This document shows positions 23,805-33,239 of a DNA stretch of 64,000 bases, piece by piece; position 1 is the first letter of the stretch, and every line of letters begins with the position of its first letter. A model generated the notes under the pieces. The model worked only from the letters and a program-made list of their open reading frames with translations, searched no databases and had not been told where the DNA came from. The position numbers and the translations under genes are program-made. Location: contig CAIOLW010000036.1 of assembly GCA_903859215.1 (NCBI GenBank), positions 94,987 to 158,986 on the forward strand, written 5' to 3'. Source of the stretch: an uncultured bacterium. GTDB taxonomy: Bacteria > Krumholzibacteriota > Krumholzibacteriia > LZORAL124-64-63.

Positions 23805-26012
23805 TCAAAATGTCCAATAACCCCGCAACTGGAATCCGAACGGCCAGCTTTCGCGGCCGAGGAGGCGCTCGTAGCTCTTTTCGGCGCTTCCCGAGAGGGT
23901 CAGGCGGGGACGTGCCTGCCAGTCGACCCCGACGCTGCCGCCGCGGCGCAGGTCGTCGGCCCGCGAGTCCTGGTAGTCGTTCGCCGAGAAGGAGAGCAGC
24001 ACGCTGCCGCCCCGCAGGGGGATCCAGGACAGGGAATTGCGGTAGATCCAGTCTTCCCTCTCGCGCCGCTGGCCGACAGCCTGCCCGGACCACGACAGCA
24101 GGGGCGTGATCTCCCACGAGGCGTCGATCTCCGTCTCGGCGAACGAGGTGAACCCGGCGCCTGCTTCCTGGCCGACCCAGCGCGTGGTGCGCACGAAGTC
24201 CAGCCGCATGCTCGGTCGCGGGGAACTGCGGACCTCGGACGACACGACCCACGAATCGGAATTGCCGTCCAGGGCCGCACTGGTCCGCCAGCCGCGGGTC
24301 ACCTTCTGGTTGAACGTCAGCGCCGGCGCTGCGCGCCAGGTGCCGTCAGCCATGACCGATTCGGTCACCTGGCGGACGCTGTAGGTGTTGTCGTTGGTGC
24401 GCACCCAGGCCATGTGCGCGCCGAAGCGGTCGGTGTTCCGCCGCTGCAGCGAGACCTGGCGGGAGTTGGAGTCGGTCCTGAGCCTCTTCGGGCTGTGCTC
24501 GGCGCTCTCCTGGTACTGGCCGGTCAGGGACCAGCCCCCCAGCAGCCAGGAAGCGAGCACGCCGCCGTTCGTCCGCTCCTGGCGTCCATCGCCGGCGCGG
24601 TCGCGACGGTCGAGGGCGATGTCGCCGTGGACTCGCAGCCGGGACGAGAGCCTGACTTCGACGCCGCCCGTCGCGGTCGTCCGCTCCTGGCGCGAACGCA
24701 ACTCCGGCTGGGCTGTCGTCGCATTCTCCAGAATCTCGAACTCGGTGACGAAGAGGTCCCCGATCGTGGGGCCGATCTTCCGGTCCACAAGCTTGAGGCG
24801 CCGGTGCGTTGCGCCGCCGACGAAGGTGATTTCCCAGCCTTGCCGACCCGTCTCGGACTCCACGTAGCGGGCGCTCCAACTGCCGGCCGGGACCGGGGAG
24901 CCCCAGTCCCTGCCTTCTGCCTCGTCGCAGAAATACAGGTCCCACTGCAGCATTTCCGGCAGGAACGTGACCTTGCGGTCGACATACAGGAACGCGGACA
25001 CCATCGCGACCGGTTCCCCGAAGTCGAGGTAGATGTTGCGGAAGTCGCCGCCGTAGTCGCGACCGGGCGTCGCGTTGTCGCCGAGGTTGATCACCGTGGG
25101 CGTCGAGCGGTCGTTGTCGAAGAGCGCCGGCACGGGCTGAGGCTGGTTCTCCAGGGGGTCGAGGAAACCCGGCGTGTCGTCCAGCCAGAAGCCTCCGGCG
25201 AGCGGCGGCAGGTACTGCTGGCCCGCATCGGCGCTGAAAGTGTTGCGCTGGTTGAATCGACGGTGGTTGATCGACCAGGTCGCGTGGACTGCCTTGTCGC
25301 GAACGAGGTCCCGGTCACCACGAATCTGCAGTTGCTGCGTGTCGTAAACCGTTCGCTGCGAGAGCGTGATCGAATTCAGGTCGACGCGGGAATAGGTGAA
25401 CTCCACGTCTTCGTGGCGGGTCAGGTCCAGGCGCAGCCGGCCGGTGCCGTTGCGCTCGCGGTTCTCGCGATCCTCCGCGTTGCCGCGCCGCCAGCTCGAG
25501 TCGTCCTGATAGTTGGCATCGCCGGACAGGTGCCCGAAACGACCGCTGGTCCAGAGGCCGAATTCGAGGTTGTCGTCGCGCAGCGTCGGCAAACCGGTGT
25601 TGTCCTGGTCGACGCGATTGCCACGGGCGAACAGGCTGGCGCGCAACGGCGTGGACTGCCAGGACAACGTGGCCGACGGCGTCAGCGTGACGGTCGTGTT
25701 GTCGACGCTGGTGCCGGCGGCCGTGCCCTTCAGCAGTTCGCGGCGGGCCAGGTACTGCAGCCTGAAGGAAGCGTTGGGAGACAAGCGGATGGCCTGCTCG
25801 AGGCCGAAGATCTCCCATAGGTTGTCACTGCTGTAGGCCTGGTCGCCGGAACGCCCTTCCTGGTGAAGGGTGCGCACATCCACGCGGCCGTCCAGCGCCA
25901 CAGCCGGCGACCCCACGACGGTGACCAAGGCCAGGCCGACCAGCGCGGAACCGATCGCCAGCGAGGCGCGCCCGCGGCGACTGCGACGCGAATGTTCGTT
26001 CCGTGGCAGCAT
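23805..26012 (-). CDS. Large outer-membrane beta-barrel, candidate porin of an electron conduit
   Basis: From ATG 26012 this encodes 735 residues: an arginine-rich head (RNEHSRRSRRGR), a hydrophobic signal segment (ASLAIGSALVGLALVTVVGS), and a mature part of many short amphipathic strands ending LRGYWTF, with Phe last, as outer-membrane proteins do. Around residues 240-430 there is a globular insert (DYGGDFRNIYLDFGEPVAMV, YVESETGRQGWEITFVGG) that looks like a discoidin/F5-8-type beta-sandwich strand set. The frame is open upstream to a TTG at 26171. Flanked by cytochrome genes on both sides, it is a candidate barrel around a multiheme cytochrome, in the manner of MtrB or PioB, although I see no direct sequence similarity to those. 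Confidence 0.6.
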   Translation of the reverse strand: MLPRNEHSRRSRRGRASLAIGSALVGLALVTVVGSPAVALDGRVDVRTLHQEGRSGDQAYSSDNLWEIFGLEQAIRLSPNASFRLQYLARRELLKGTAAGTSVDNTTVTLTPSATLSWQSTPLRASLFARGNRVDQDNTGLPTLRDDNLEFGLWTSGRFGHLSGDANYQDDSSWRRGNAEDRENRERNGTGRLRLDLTRHEDVEFTYSRVDLNSITLSQRTVYDTQQLQIRGDRDLVRDKAVHATWSINHRRFNQRNTFSADAGQQYLPPLAGGFWLDDTPGFLDPLENQPQPVPALFDNDRSTPTVINLGDNATPGRDYGGDFRNIYLDFGEPVAMVSAFLYVDRKVTFLPEMLQWDLYFCDEAEGRDWGSPVPAGSWSARYVESETGRQGWEITFVGGATHRRLKLVDRKIGPTIGDLFVTEFEILENATTAQPELRSRQERTTATGGVEVRLSSRLRVHGDIALDRRDRAGDGRQERTNGGVLASWLLGGWSLTGQYQESAEHSPKRLRTDSNSRQVSLQRRNTDRFGAHMAWVRTNDNTYSVRQVTESVMADGTWRAAPALTFNQKVTRGWRTSAALDGNSDSWVVSSEVRSSPRPSMRLDFVRTTRWVGQEAGAGFTSFAETEIDASWEITPLLSWSGQAVGQRREREDWIYRNSLSWIPLRGGSVLLSFSANDYQDSRADDLRRGGSVGVDWQARPRLTLSGSAEKSYERLLGRESWPFGFQLRGYWTF

Positions 26013-26217
26013 GGGTTGGACTGCAGCCTCGGCTGGGGATGCTTCGGCGACAGGCCTCGGCCGCGGGCGCTCCCGGGTGCCGGGGCGCGACGGCGCTTCT
26101 AAGTCCTTGTCAGCCGCAGGATTTCGACCGTTACGAGTTAAAAAAATAACAAATCGGACGAAAATAAGCAATCATGAACTTGAGGAATCGCGGCGGGTTA
26201 GGAAATGCCCGGATCGC
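26013..26217 (-). other. Gap between the heptaheme cytochrome and barrel genes
   Basis: The barrel reading frame stays open through most of this gap as far as TTG 26171 but encodes a proline/arginine-rich stretch without a signal peptide. A TTGCTT and TTATTT pair (16-base spacer) on the minus strand next to an A/T run around 26130-26175 could be a promoter for the barrel operon. Nothing else stands out. Confidence 0.35.
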
Positions 26218-27063
26218 CTAGGGGACATTCGCCATCACGGCCATGAGGCGCGTGTCGGCGGACTGGCCGGAGTTCCTCAACTGGTGGCAGCCGAGGCAAA
26301 GTTCGGGCTGCGACGGGAAGGCGACCAGGAGGTCGCGCTGACCGCCGGTCAGCGAGTGGCAGGTCTGGCATTCGACCTTGCCGTCGAACAGGCGCAGGCG
26401 CGGGTCGATGGGTGAACGCAGCCGGCGCTCGTCCCGGCCGGCGCCGGCGACGGCCATGACCCCGAGGGGATGCGTGGCGTGCTGGTCGAACGTCAGCGAC
26501 TGCCCGCCGGTCTCCGCCTGCCAGGTCGAGCCGCCGCCACTGCCGTGGCAGTTCAGGCAACCCTGGCTCGGCGACTGGCCGGCCAGCAGCGCGGCATCGC
26601 GATGGTACAGAGCGGCTGCGGCGCGGTGTGCGGTCGAGAGCTTGCCGAGATCGGCCCCGGGCTCGTGGCAGCCCGCGCAATGGGCGGGCACGCCTTCACC
26701 GAGGCCCTGGACCGACATCTTCAACTCGCCGAGCGATGTCTTGAGGCGACCCAGTTCGTGGAACGTATGGCAACCCGCGCAGTCGGCCGTGGGGTTGTCG
26801 TGGAAGCCGAGCTGGACCATGGCTGGCGAGTCCTTCGCCGCGAGGTCGCGGTGGCAGCTGCGGCAGGTCCGCGAGCGGGGGTCGGGGTCGTTCGGACCGG
26901 CAGCCGCCACGGCCCTCGCGGTGGCGCCCTGGTGGCACCGCGAGCACGCGATGCCTTCATGCGGGTCCGTACCCGACGCCGAAAGCCCGTTCGCAACCAG
27001 GGGGGTCGCGGACAGGATCAGTGCCGATACGACGGCGGGGAGCGTGCGCAAGGTGTCCTTCAT
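26218..27063 (-). CDS. Heptaheme c-type cytochrome, periplasmic
   Basis: This is a 281-residue secreted cytochrome (signal TLPAVVSALILSATPLVA) with seven CxxCH motifs: CSRCH, CRSCH, CAGCH, CAGCH, CLNCH, CQTCH, CLGCH. It lacks the OmcS pattern; instead it carries HEGIACSRCH, FHDNPTADCAGCH, and a long stretch without motifs (about residues 180-235) before the last two. Heme spacing and length suggest a periplasmic or conduit-embedded electron carrier. It is the first gene of the minus-strand series that continues with the barrel. ATG 27063 begins the signal peptide; an earlier in-frame start lies in AT-rich non-coding sequence. Confidence 0.85.
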   Translation of the reverse strand: MKDTLRTLPAVVSALILSATPLVANGLSASGTDPHEGIACSRCHQGATARAVAAAGPNDPDPRSRTCRSCHRDLAAKDSPAMVQLGFHDNPTADCAGCHTFHELGRLKTSLGELKMSVQGLGEGVPAHCAGCHEPGADLGKLSTAHRAAAALYHRDAALLAGQSPSQGCLNCHGSGGGSTWQAETGGQSLTFDQHATHPLGVMAVAGAGRDERRLRSPIDPRLRLFDGKVECQTCHSLTGGQRDLLVAFPSQPELCLGCHQLRNSGQSADTRLMAVMANVP

Positions 27064-27337
27064 GCCGCAAGGTTTCGGATCATTTCTCAAATGCTTTAGT
27101 ATTTTGTTGTTTTGTAATATGGGCCGACAACGCCATGACGGGTCACTTGCAGGACACAATCTGTATTCTGCGGGATACGCGCCGGTGTGTGCGTGTTAAC
27201 ATGGTGCGGAGCGAAACACCGTGCGGACAGGGGCTTGGCGCTCCGCGGGTTGCCATCACCACCCGGCGACTTGCGGCACAGGGATTGCAACCCTTCCCTG
27301 CCCGTGGTCCATCACCGGTACCAACGAAGGTTTCCCG
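27064..27337. other. Divergent intergenic region
   Basis: This region separates the leftward cytochrome series from the rightward kinase operon. The first 60 bases are markedly AT-rich (GTATTTTGTTGTTTTGTAATAT and neighbours), as expected of a promoter for the minus-strand genes, but I cannot define confident -35/-10 pairs on either strand. GAAGG lies 7 bases before ATG 27338. Confidence 0.4.
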
Positions 27338-27847
27338 ATGCGTGTCCGGCGACACCGCCTTGCCCTGCCGCGCTGCCGCGCCGGGGCCGCCAGCCTGCTG
27401 GTGGTCCTGGCCGCCGGCTGTGCCCTTCTGGGCCCGGTGGCGGGTGGCGCCCTCGCCGCGAAGGATGAGGGCGCGCGTCCGGCTGCCGACTCGCCGGGAG
27501 CCGTGTTCGGCAAGCTCGCCTCGGCGTTCGAGGCCGGTGACGCCGCATCGCTGGCGACGCTCGTCCACCGCGAGGGGCTCACGGTCACCGACCAGGGCCA
27601 GCGTTCCAGCGAATACAGCCCCAGCCAGGCCGTCTACTTCTTCAAGAACCTGTTCCAGGGCCAGCGCACGCTGCTGTTCGCCTACAAGATGACGCAGGAC
27701 GATGTCGACGGCGGCCGCGCGCGCGCGATGGCCGAGTGGAAGCGCCGACGGGTCGATTCCGAGCGCGTCGTCGAACTGCAGATTGTCCTGGTGCTCGCCC
27801 TCGACGAGGGCCGCTGGCGGCTCGCCGAAATCAACATGATCCGCTAG
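27338..27847 (+). CDS. Small secreted NTF2-like (DUF4783-like) protein
   Basis: This 169-residue protein has an Arg-rich start, a hydrophobic signal (GAASLLVVLAAGCALLGPVAGG) that could be a lipobox at Cys28 or a cleaved signal, and a domain of about 115 residues: VFGKLASAFEAGDAASLATL, SPSQAVYFFKNLFQ, LQIVLVLALDEGRWRLAEINM. The helix with FEAGD, the S..QA...F..LF motif and the closing strand pair W.L.EI.. match small cone-shaped NTF2-like proteins typical of FCB bacteria. Function is unknown. It lies 10 bases before the giant kinase gene, in the same direction, and is presumably co-transcribed. Confidence 0.6.
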   Translation: MRVRRHRLALPRCRAGAASLLVVLAAGCALLGPVAGGALAAKDEGARPAADSPGAVFGKLASAFEAGDAASLATLVHREGLTVTDQGQRSSEYSPSQAVYFFKNLFQGQRTLLFAYKMTQDDVDGGRARAMAEWKRRRVDSERVVELQIVLVLALDEGRWRLAEINMIR

Positions 27848-27857
27848 GAGGCGTCGC

Positions 27858-30800
27858 ATGAGCTGGTCCCGGGCCCGCGCGACGGCCGTGGCTGGAATCG
27901 CCTGCGTGGCGGCCCAGGGCGTCGTCCTGACGCTGGCCAGCCGCAGCGCGGAAGCGGCGTCGCTTCCGTGGCGCGGCGTTTTCGCGTTGCTGGCGGTCGG
28001 GCCGTTGCTGACGGGCGTGCGTGCGGCGCGGCGGCCCGGACATCGGGCCTGGGGTCTGGCGACCGTCGTCCTGGCTGTCGGTCTGGCCGCGGGTGCGCTC
28101 TTCCTGCCGAAACCAGGTGCGCACCAGGCCCGGAACGCCGTCGCGCAGGCGCCGACCGAAGCGGTCGGAAAGATCGCCGCAGACCTCGAGCGCGATGTAG
28201 CCCGGCTCGCCGCCCTGGCTGCGCGGGAGGCTTCCGGCCTGACCGGGGCGGTGACCGGCGCCGGGGGCGAAGCCTTCCGCGCGCTCGCTCCGATCCCCGC
28301 GACGTGGGCGGCGGGCGACGCGGAACTGCGCCTGCCGGTCGCCGCCGCGCTCTGGCGCGACGGCCAACTCGCCGCCTGGACGGCCGGCGCCCTGCCCCTG
28401 TCGTCCCCGGCTGATGGGTCTGTCGCTGCGGTTTCGCGGCTCGAGCCGTACCGCGACGGCTGGGTGCTGCGTCGCCTGCAGCCGTGCCCGGGCGGAGCGT
28501 TGCTCGAACTGCAGTGGATGCTGCCGCGCGCGGACGACGTGCGCGGCGTGTACGGCCTGGAAGTCACTGTCGGCGAGGGGAGATCCGGCGCCGCGTTCCG
28601 CGACGTGGACCTCGACGGCAACACCACGCCGATGGTCGTGCGGGTGCGCGCAGCGGTCGGGGCTCCGGCGACGGCGGCAGCCTCCGCCGGCGCGCGCCTT
28701 TTGGCGCTGATGCTGGTGTCGTGGGCCGTGCTCCTGGTGGCGCAGGCGGCGCTGACCGGCCGGGGCCAGGTCGTGTTGGCAGCGGCGCTGCTTGCGCGCG
28801 CCTTCCTGGCCGCCGTCGATCTCCGCCAGTGGCTCGTGGCGTCATTTCCCGCGGTCGAGATGCCGACCCCTCCGGGTTCCTGGTCCAGCCTGATCGACCC
28901 GTCCTACTTCGCGACACCCGCGTTCGGCGGCTGGTTCGCGACCACCGCCGACGCGCTGCTGACGGCGATCCTGCTCGCGGTGGGTGTGCGCCATGTCCAC
29001 GCGCGGCTGGCGCGGCGGCTGGAGTCCGGCCCACGGCGTCTCGACAGACGCGGATCATGGTGGCTGGCCGCCGCCTTCGGCGTTGTTGCCGCCGTGTTGC
29101 TGCCGTCCCTGCGCGCGTTCGTGATCCTGCTGGCCGACAACGCTAACCCCCGCCTGATCGGTCCCGGCGTCTCCCTGTCGCTGCTCACGTTCTGGGGGCT
29201 GCACGTCGTCCTGCTGCTGCTGTCGGTCTCGGCGCTCGGTCTTCTCGGGCTCCTTGCGGTGGGTGCGCGCTCGACGGCCCGCGGCGCGACGCCGGCACGG
29301 GTCGGCGGCATCGCGGTGTTCGTGTTGGCTGTGGCCGGGGCGTGGCTGGCCCGCGCAGGAACGATGACCGGCGTGCTTGCCGGCGCGCTCGCTGCAGCGG
29401 TGTGGTGGTTCCAGGCCTGGGTGCGGGCGTCCGACGGACGCGGGGCGCGCTTGGCGTGGCCGGCGCTCGTGCTGGTGGCCGCCCTGTGGAACTACGCATC
29501 CTTGCACCACGTCCACGACGCGGCGGAAAGGGCGTGGCTCCAGCGTCGCGCCGGCGAGATCACGGATGACCAGTCGGGCTGGTCCCGCAGCCTCATCCAG
29601 ACCGTGCTCATGGAGATGCAGCAGGTGGACGATGTCGCCCCCGCCGAGACGGTGGATGAACCCTGGCGTGACGAGGCGGCCTGGCGCCTGTACCGGAGTT
29701 CGCTGCTCAATGGCCTGCACTTTGCGGGCCTCGTGGAGATCCTCGATCGCGAGGAGCGCAGCGAGAGCCTGTTCGCTGCGGGTTTCCTGCGCGATTTCCA
29801 CTACGAGACCATGTCACGCTCCGGCTGGGTGACATCCACCGGTGCGGCCGCGGGTCCCGGCGATGATATCGTGTTCCGGTCGGAACGGCGGCTCTACAGC
29901 GGCGGTCAGGAAGACATCCTGGTTGCCGAGGCCCCGCGGCGTTCGGGTCGCGGCTGGCTGCGCGTGGAGGCGCCGCTGCGGTCATGGCGAGTGTCGACGC
30001 TCACCGCGCCCCAGGACAACCCGGATGCCGCCGGCGGCGGCCGTTACCAGCCACGCCAGGAAGTGGATCGCCCGGTCCTTCTCCTGCTGGCCGATGACGG
30101 CGGGTGGCGGGGCTCGGGCGCCGAGGGATTCCCCGGCCCCGATGGCGACGAGCCCGTGGCGCAGTTGCGCGCGGGCCGGCGCGAGTGGGCCGTGATCCCG
30201 GTCGGCGGGCACGACTGGCTCTGCCGCTGGACGTTCGTGCCGGCGGCGGCGGCCCGCGCGCCGGGCGAGGGGTTCCTCATCGGCATCGAGCGGCCGACGT
30301 TCGGCGACACAATGCTCGACGCGTCGCGCATGATCCTCATCGACGTGCTCGTGTTCGTCATGCTCGGGGCGCTGGTCCGGTTCCGGCGGGTCGTCTCGCC
30401 GAGGGGCTGGCAGCCCGGCTTCCAGGAGAAGTTCCTGGCCGGGTACCTGCTGCTGGGGCTGGTCCTGCTGCTCATGGTCGGCCTTTCGGTCGACCGCGTC
30501 GGTTACGAACGGGTACGCGCCGAGGCGCGGCAGCAGGCGCGCGACGGACTGACGATGGCCCTCCAGCAACTGGGCGGCCTGCTGTCCGACCAGGCGCGCG
30601 AACTGGCCGACAGTGGCCGGTTGGACGATGCGTTGCGCGGGTCGGCTGCGGACGCGCCCGTCGATGCCGACCTGCGCCGCGCCGTGCTGTTCGCAGGCGA
30701 TGGCAGCGTGCTCTTCGACGGCTCGTCCATTCCCCTGGCGCCGGCGGAAGCCGCGGCGCTGCTCGAGGCGGCCCGTTCGTCGCCGGCGCTGCTCGTTCGC

Positions 30801-32531
30801 GAGGGCGGGGATGTCTATGCGGGTGTCATGGTTCCGGTGGCCCTCGGTCGCGGCGGCGGCGACCGCTCTTCGGCAGCGGGGGTCGATGCGGGCCACGGCG
30901 GCGTCATGAACAACGGCCTGCTGCTCTACCGGCAGCGGATCGACGGGACACTCGTGGCGGGGCTGTCGGACCTGCTGCAGGGCGAAGTCACGCTGAGCCT
31001 CGACGGCAGGCCGCGCCTGACGAGCCATCCCGAGGAACTGTTCGAGGGAACGCGGCCCCCGCTCGTGGACGCCGGGCTGATGGCCACGCTGTTCGACCAT
31101 CCGCAGGGCCCCGGCCTGTCGTCACCGGCCGGGCGGCCTTTCGCCTGTGACGCGGGGCAGCCCCTGCCGGCGTTCGCCCGGGGCGGGGACGGCGGTCTCG
31201 TGCGGCTCGTGGCGCCGGCGGTCCTCGGTGTGTCTTTCCCGGGCCGCGAACGCGAATTCGCGGCGCAGCGCCGGGCGAACCTCCTGTTCCTGGCCGGCCT
31301 GGCCAACCTGATCCTGCTGACCGCGCTGCTGCTCGCCGCGCTGATGTCGTGGAACCTCTCGCGGCCCCTGCGGGTGCTCATGGGCGCCACGCACTCGTTG
31401 GCGCAGGGCGACTACGCGGCGCCGCTGCCGGCGGCGGGCCACGACGAGGTGGGGCGTCTGGCCTCCGCCTTCGGCGACATGCGCGCGCAGTTGCAGCACG
31501 CGCGTGACGACCTCGCGGCGCGCGAGCGCTTCCTGGCGACGGTGCTCGAGCGCGTGCCGGTGGGCGTGGCCGTGCTGTCGGGCGGCGGGGAGCCGCTCGT
31601 GATCAACCCCGCCGGCCTGGCGATCCTCGGCAAGTCATGGCCGGGCGAGCCGGTCGCCGTCGCGGCCCGGCGCCTGCGCGACGGGCTCGGGCCGCGCGGC
31701 CGGGGCCTGGCTCCGGCGGCCGGGGAACTCGCCGGCGGCGACGGCCGTTCGACGCTGCGCGGCGCGGTGGCGCCGCTGGACGAGGCCGCGACGGCGGGCG
31801 ACCTGATGATCGTCTTCGAGGACATCAGCGAGTTCCTGGCCACGAAGAAGCTGGCGCTCAATGCCGAACTTGCGCGGCAGGTGGCGCATGAAATCAAGAA
31901 TCCGCTGACGCCGATCCAACTCTCGGTCCAGTTGCTGGGACAGGCGTGGCGCGACCGCCATCCGCAACTGGAGCGTATCGTGCCGGAGACCGTCGACCGC
32001 GTGCTCGACCAGGTGAACCTGCTGCGGCGGATCGCCTCGGAATTCAGCCTGCTCGGGCGGCCTGACGAGTTGGCGCTCCGGCCGCTCGACCTGCCGACGG
32101 TCGTTGCGCGCGTCGTCGATGGCTATGCGGGATCGGGCGTGGTCGTGCAGGGCGCCGCGCCCGGAGACCTGCCCCTGGTGCTCGCGCACGAGGAATCGTT
32201 GCAGAAGATCCTGGGCAACCTGATGCAGAACTCGCTCGACGCGGCGCGGCCCGGGGTGCCGCCGCTCATCGAGCTCCTGTGGAGCCGCGCCGGGGACCGC
32301 GTGCAACTGAGGTGGCGCGACAACGGCGTGGGCCTGGGGGCGGACGTGGCTGCGCGGCTGTTCGAGCCGTATTTTTCCACCAAGAGCAAGGGCACGGGGC
32401 TGGGGCTGGCGATCTGCCGCAGCCTGGCCGAACGCATGGGCGGCAACATCAGCCTGGCCGGCCGCGAGGACGGGCCCGGCGCCGAAGCGGCGCTGGACCT
32501 GGCCGTGGCGGTCGGCGGGGAGACTTCGTGA
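27858..32531 (+). CDS. Very large NtrY-like membrane histidine kinase
   Basis: This is a 1557-residue sensor kinase. The first 560 residues hold about nine hydrophobic segments (for example LLALMLVSWAVLLVAQAAL, FWGLHVVLLLLSVSALGLLG). A soluble part follows, then two more segments near 825-880 (ILIDVLVFVMLGALV, LLLGLVLLLMVGLSV), a periplasmic sensor block, a last membrane segment (about 1145-1165), HAMP (about 1166-1215), a PAS-like region (VLERVPVGVAVLSGGG), the H-box QVAHEIKNPLTPIQLS with phospho-accepting His near residue 1344, and HATPase boxes NLMQNSLDAA, DNGVGLG and GTGLGLA. The EIKNPLTPI form is typical of NtrY/NtrB kinases that work with sigma-54 activators. No response regulator is adjacent. 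RBS TAGGAGG precedes ATG 27858; the stop overlaps the next start. Confidence 0.85.
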   Translation: MSWSRARATAVAGIACVAAQGVVLTLASRSAEAASLPWRGVFALLAVGPLLTGVRAARRPGHRAWGLATVVLAVGLAAGALFLPKPGAHQARNAVAQAPTEAVGKIAADLERDVARLAALAAREASGLTGAVTGAGGEAFRALAPIPATWAAGDAELRLPVAAALWRDGQLAAWTAGALPLSSPADGSVAAVSRLEPYRDGWVLRRLQPCPGGALLELQWMLPRADDVRGVYGLEVTVGEGRSGAAFRDVDLDGNTTPMVVRVRAAVGAPATAAASAGARLLALMLVSWAVLLVAQAALTGRGQVVLAAALLARAFLAAVDLRQWLVASFPAVEMPTPPGSWSSLIDPSYFATPAFGGWFATTADALLTAILLAVGVRHVHARLARRLESGPRRLDRRGSWWLAAAFGVVAAVLLPSLRAFVILLADNANPRLIGPGVSLSLLTFWGLHVVLLLLSVSALGLLGLLAVGARSTARGATPARVGGIAVFVLAVAGAWLARAGTMTGVLAGALAAAVWWFQAWVRASDGRGARLAWPALVLVAALWNYASLHHVHDAAERAWLQRRAGEITDDQSGWSRSLIQTVLMEMQQVDDVAPAETVDEPWRDEAAWRLYRSSLLNGLHFAGLVEILDREERSESLFAAGFLRDFHYETMSRSGWVTSTGAAAGPGDDIVFRSERRLYSGGQEDILVAEAPRRSGRGWLRVEAPLRSWRVSTLTAPQDNPDAAGGGRYQPRQEVDRPVLLLLADDGGWRGSGAEGFPGPDGDEPVAQLRAGRREWAVIPVGGHDWLCRWTFVPAAAARAPGEGFLIGIERPTFGDTMLDASRMILIDVLVFVMLGALVRFRRVVSPRGWQPGFQEKFLAGYLLLGLVLLLMVGLSVDRVGYERVRAEARQQARDGLTMALQQLGGLLSDQARELADSGRLDDALRGSAADAPVDADLRRAVLFAGDGSVLFDGSSIPLAPAEAAALLEAARSSPALLVREGGDVYAGVMVPVALGRGGGDRSSAAGVDAGHGGVMNNGLLLYRQRIDGTLVAGLSDLLQGEVTLSLDGRPRLTSHPEELFEGTRPPLVDAGLMATLFDHPQGPGLSSPAGRPFACDAGQPLPAFARGGDGGLVRLVAPAVLGVSFPGREREFAAQRRANLLFLAGLANLILLTALLLAALMSWNLSRPLRVLMGATHSLAQGDYAAPLPAAGHDEVGRLASAFGDMRAQLQHARDDLAARERFLATVLERVPVGVAVLSGGGEPLVINPAGLAILGKSWPGEPVAVAARRLRDGLGPRGRGLAPAAGELAGGDGRSTLRGAVAPLDEAATAGDLMIVFEDISEFLATKKLALNAELARQVAHEIKNPLTPIQLSVQLLGQAWRDRHPQLERIVPETVDRVLDQVNLLRRIASEFSLLGRPDELALRPLDLPTVVARVVDGYAGSGVVVQGAAPGDLPLVLAHEESLQKILGNLMQNSLDAARPGVPPLIELLWSRAGDRVQLRWRDNGVGLGADVAARLFEPYFSTKSKGTGLGLAICRSLAERMGGNISLAGREDGPGAEAALDLAVAVGGETS

Positions 32532-33226
32532 CGATCCTGGGGCAGAACTGGCGCCGCCTCGCGTGCGCGGCGGCGTGGTCGCTGGCCCTCCTCGCCGGCA
32601 ACGGGCCCGCGCGCGCCGCGACCGGCGACGACGGGCTGGTGAACGTGGCGCGGCTGCAGTACGGGGGCGGCGGCGACTGGTACTGCAACCCGACCAGCCT
32701 GCCGAACTGGCTGGCCCTGTTCACGCAGCGCACCGGTATCCCGACCGCAGCGCGCGAAGCCGTCGTCACGCTCGACAGCGAGGACCTGCACAGGCACCCG
32801 CTGCTCTACATGTCGGGGCACGGGCGCGTGGCGCTGACCGCGGCCGAGCTCGACGCGCTGCGCCGATACCTCGATGCGGGCGGTTTCCTGTGGGCCGACG
32901 ACAACTACGGGCTGAACGCCTCGTTCCGGGAGATGGTGTCACAGCTGTATCCCGACGGGAAGCTGGTGCCGCTGGGCAGCGACCACCCGCTGTACCACTG
33001 CTACTACGACCTGCCCGGCCTGCCGAAGATTCACGAGCACGACGGTGACCCCGCGCAGGGGTTCGGCGTCGTGCGGAACGGCCGGCTGGTGATCTTCTAC
33101 AGCTGGTCGTCCGATATCGGCGACGGGCTCGAGGACGCCGATGTGCACGGCGATCCTCCCGATGTGCGCGAGGCTGCATCGCGCATGGCCGTCAACGTCC
33201 TGACCTACGCGCTGACGCGACCCTGA
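32528..33226 (+). CDS. DUF4159 family secreted protein
   Basis: This is a 232-residue protein with a signal peptide (LACAAAWSLALLAGNGPARA). The mature sequence fits DUF4159: VARLQYGGGGDWYCNP, LYMSGHGRVALTAAELDALR, FLWADDNYGLNASFREMV, HPLYHCYYDLPGLPKIH and a final AVNVLTYALTR. The fold resembles class I glutamine-amidotransferase-like domains, without a clear nucleophile I can point to. DUF4159 genes accompany a TPR gene and a DUF4175-like gene in Bacteroidota and relatives. GTG 32528 overlaps the kinase stop (GTGA); the next gene begins 13 bases later. Confidence 0.8.
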   Translation: MTILGQNWRRLACAAAWSLALLAGNGPARAATGDDGLVNVARLQYGGGGDWYCNPTSLPNWLALFTQRTGIPTAAREAVVTLDSEDLHRHPLLYMSGHGRVALTAAELDALRRYLDAGGFLWADDNYGLNASFREMVSQLYPDGKLVPLGSDHPLYHCYYDLPGLPKIHEHDGDPAQGFGVVRNGRLVIFYSWSSDIGDGLEDADVHGDPPDVREAASRMAVNVLTYALTRP

Positions 33227-33239
33227 ACAGGCGAAGATC

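Noticed and set aside
23805-26012. Direct assignment as MtrB/PioB
   Set aside because: Context is right, but I see no N-terminal CxxC or other recognisable MtrB feature; only the barrel character and neighbours support a conduit role.
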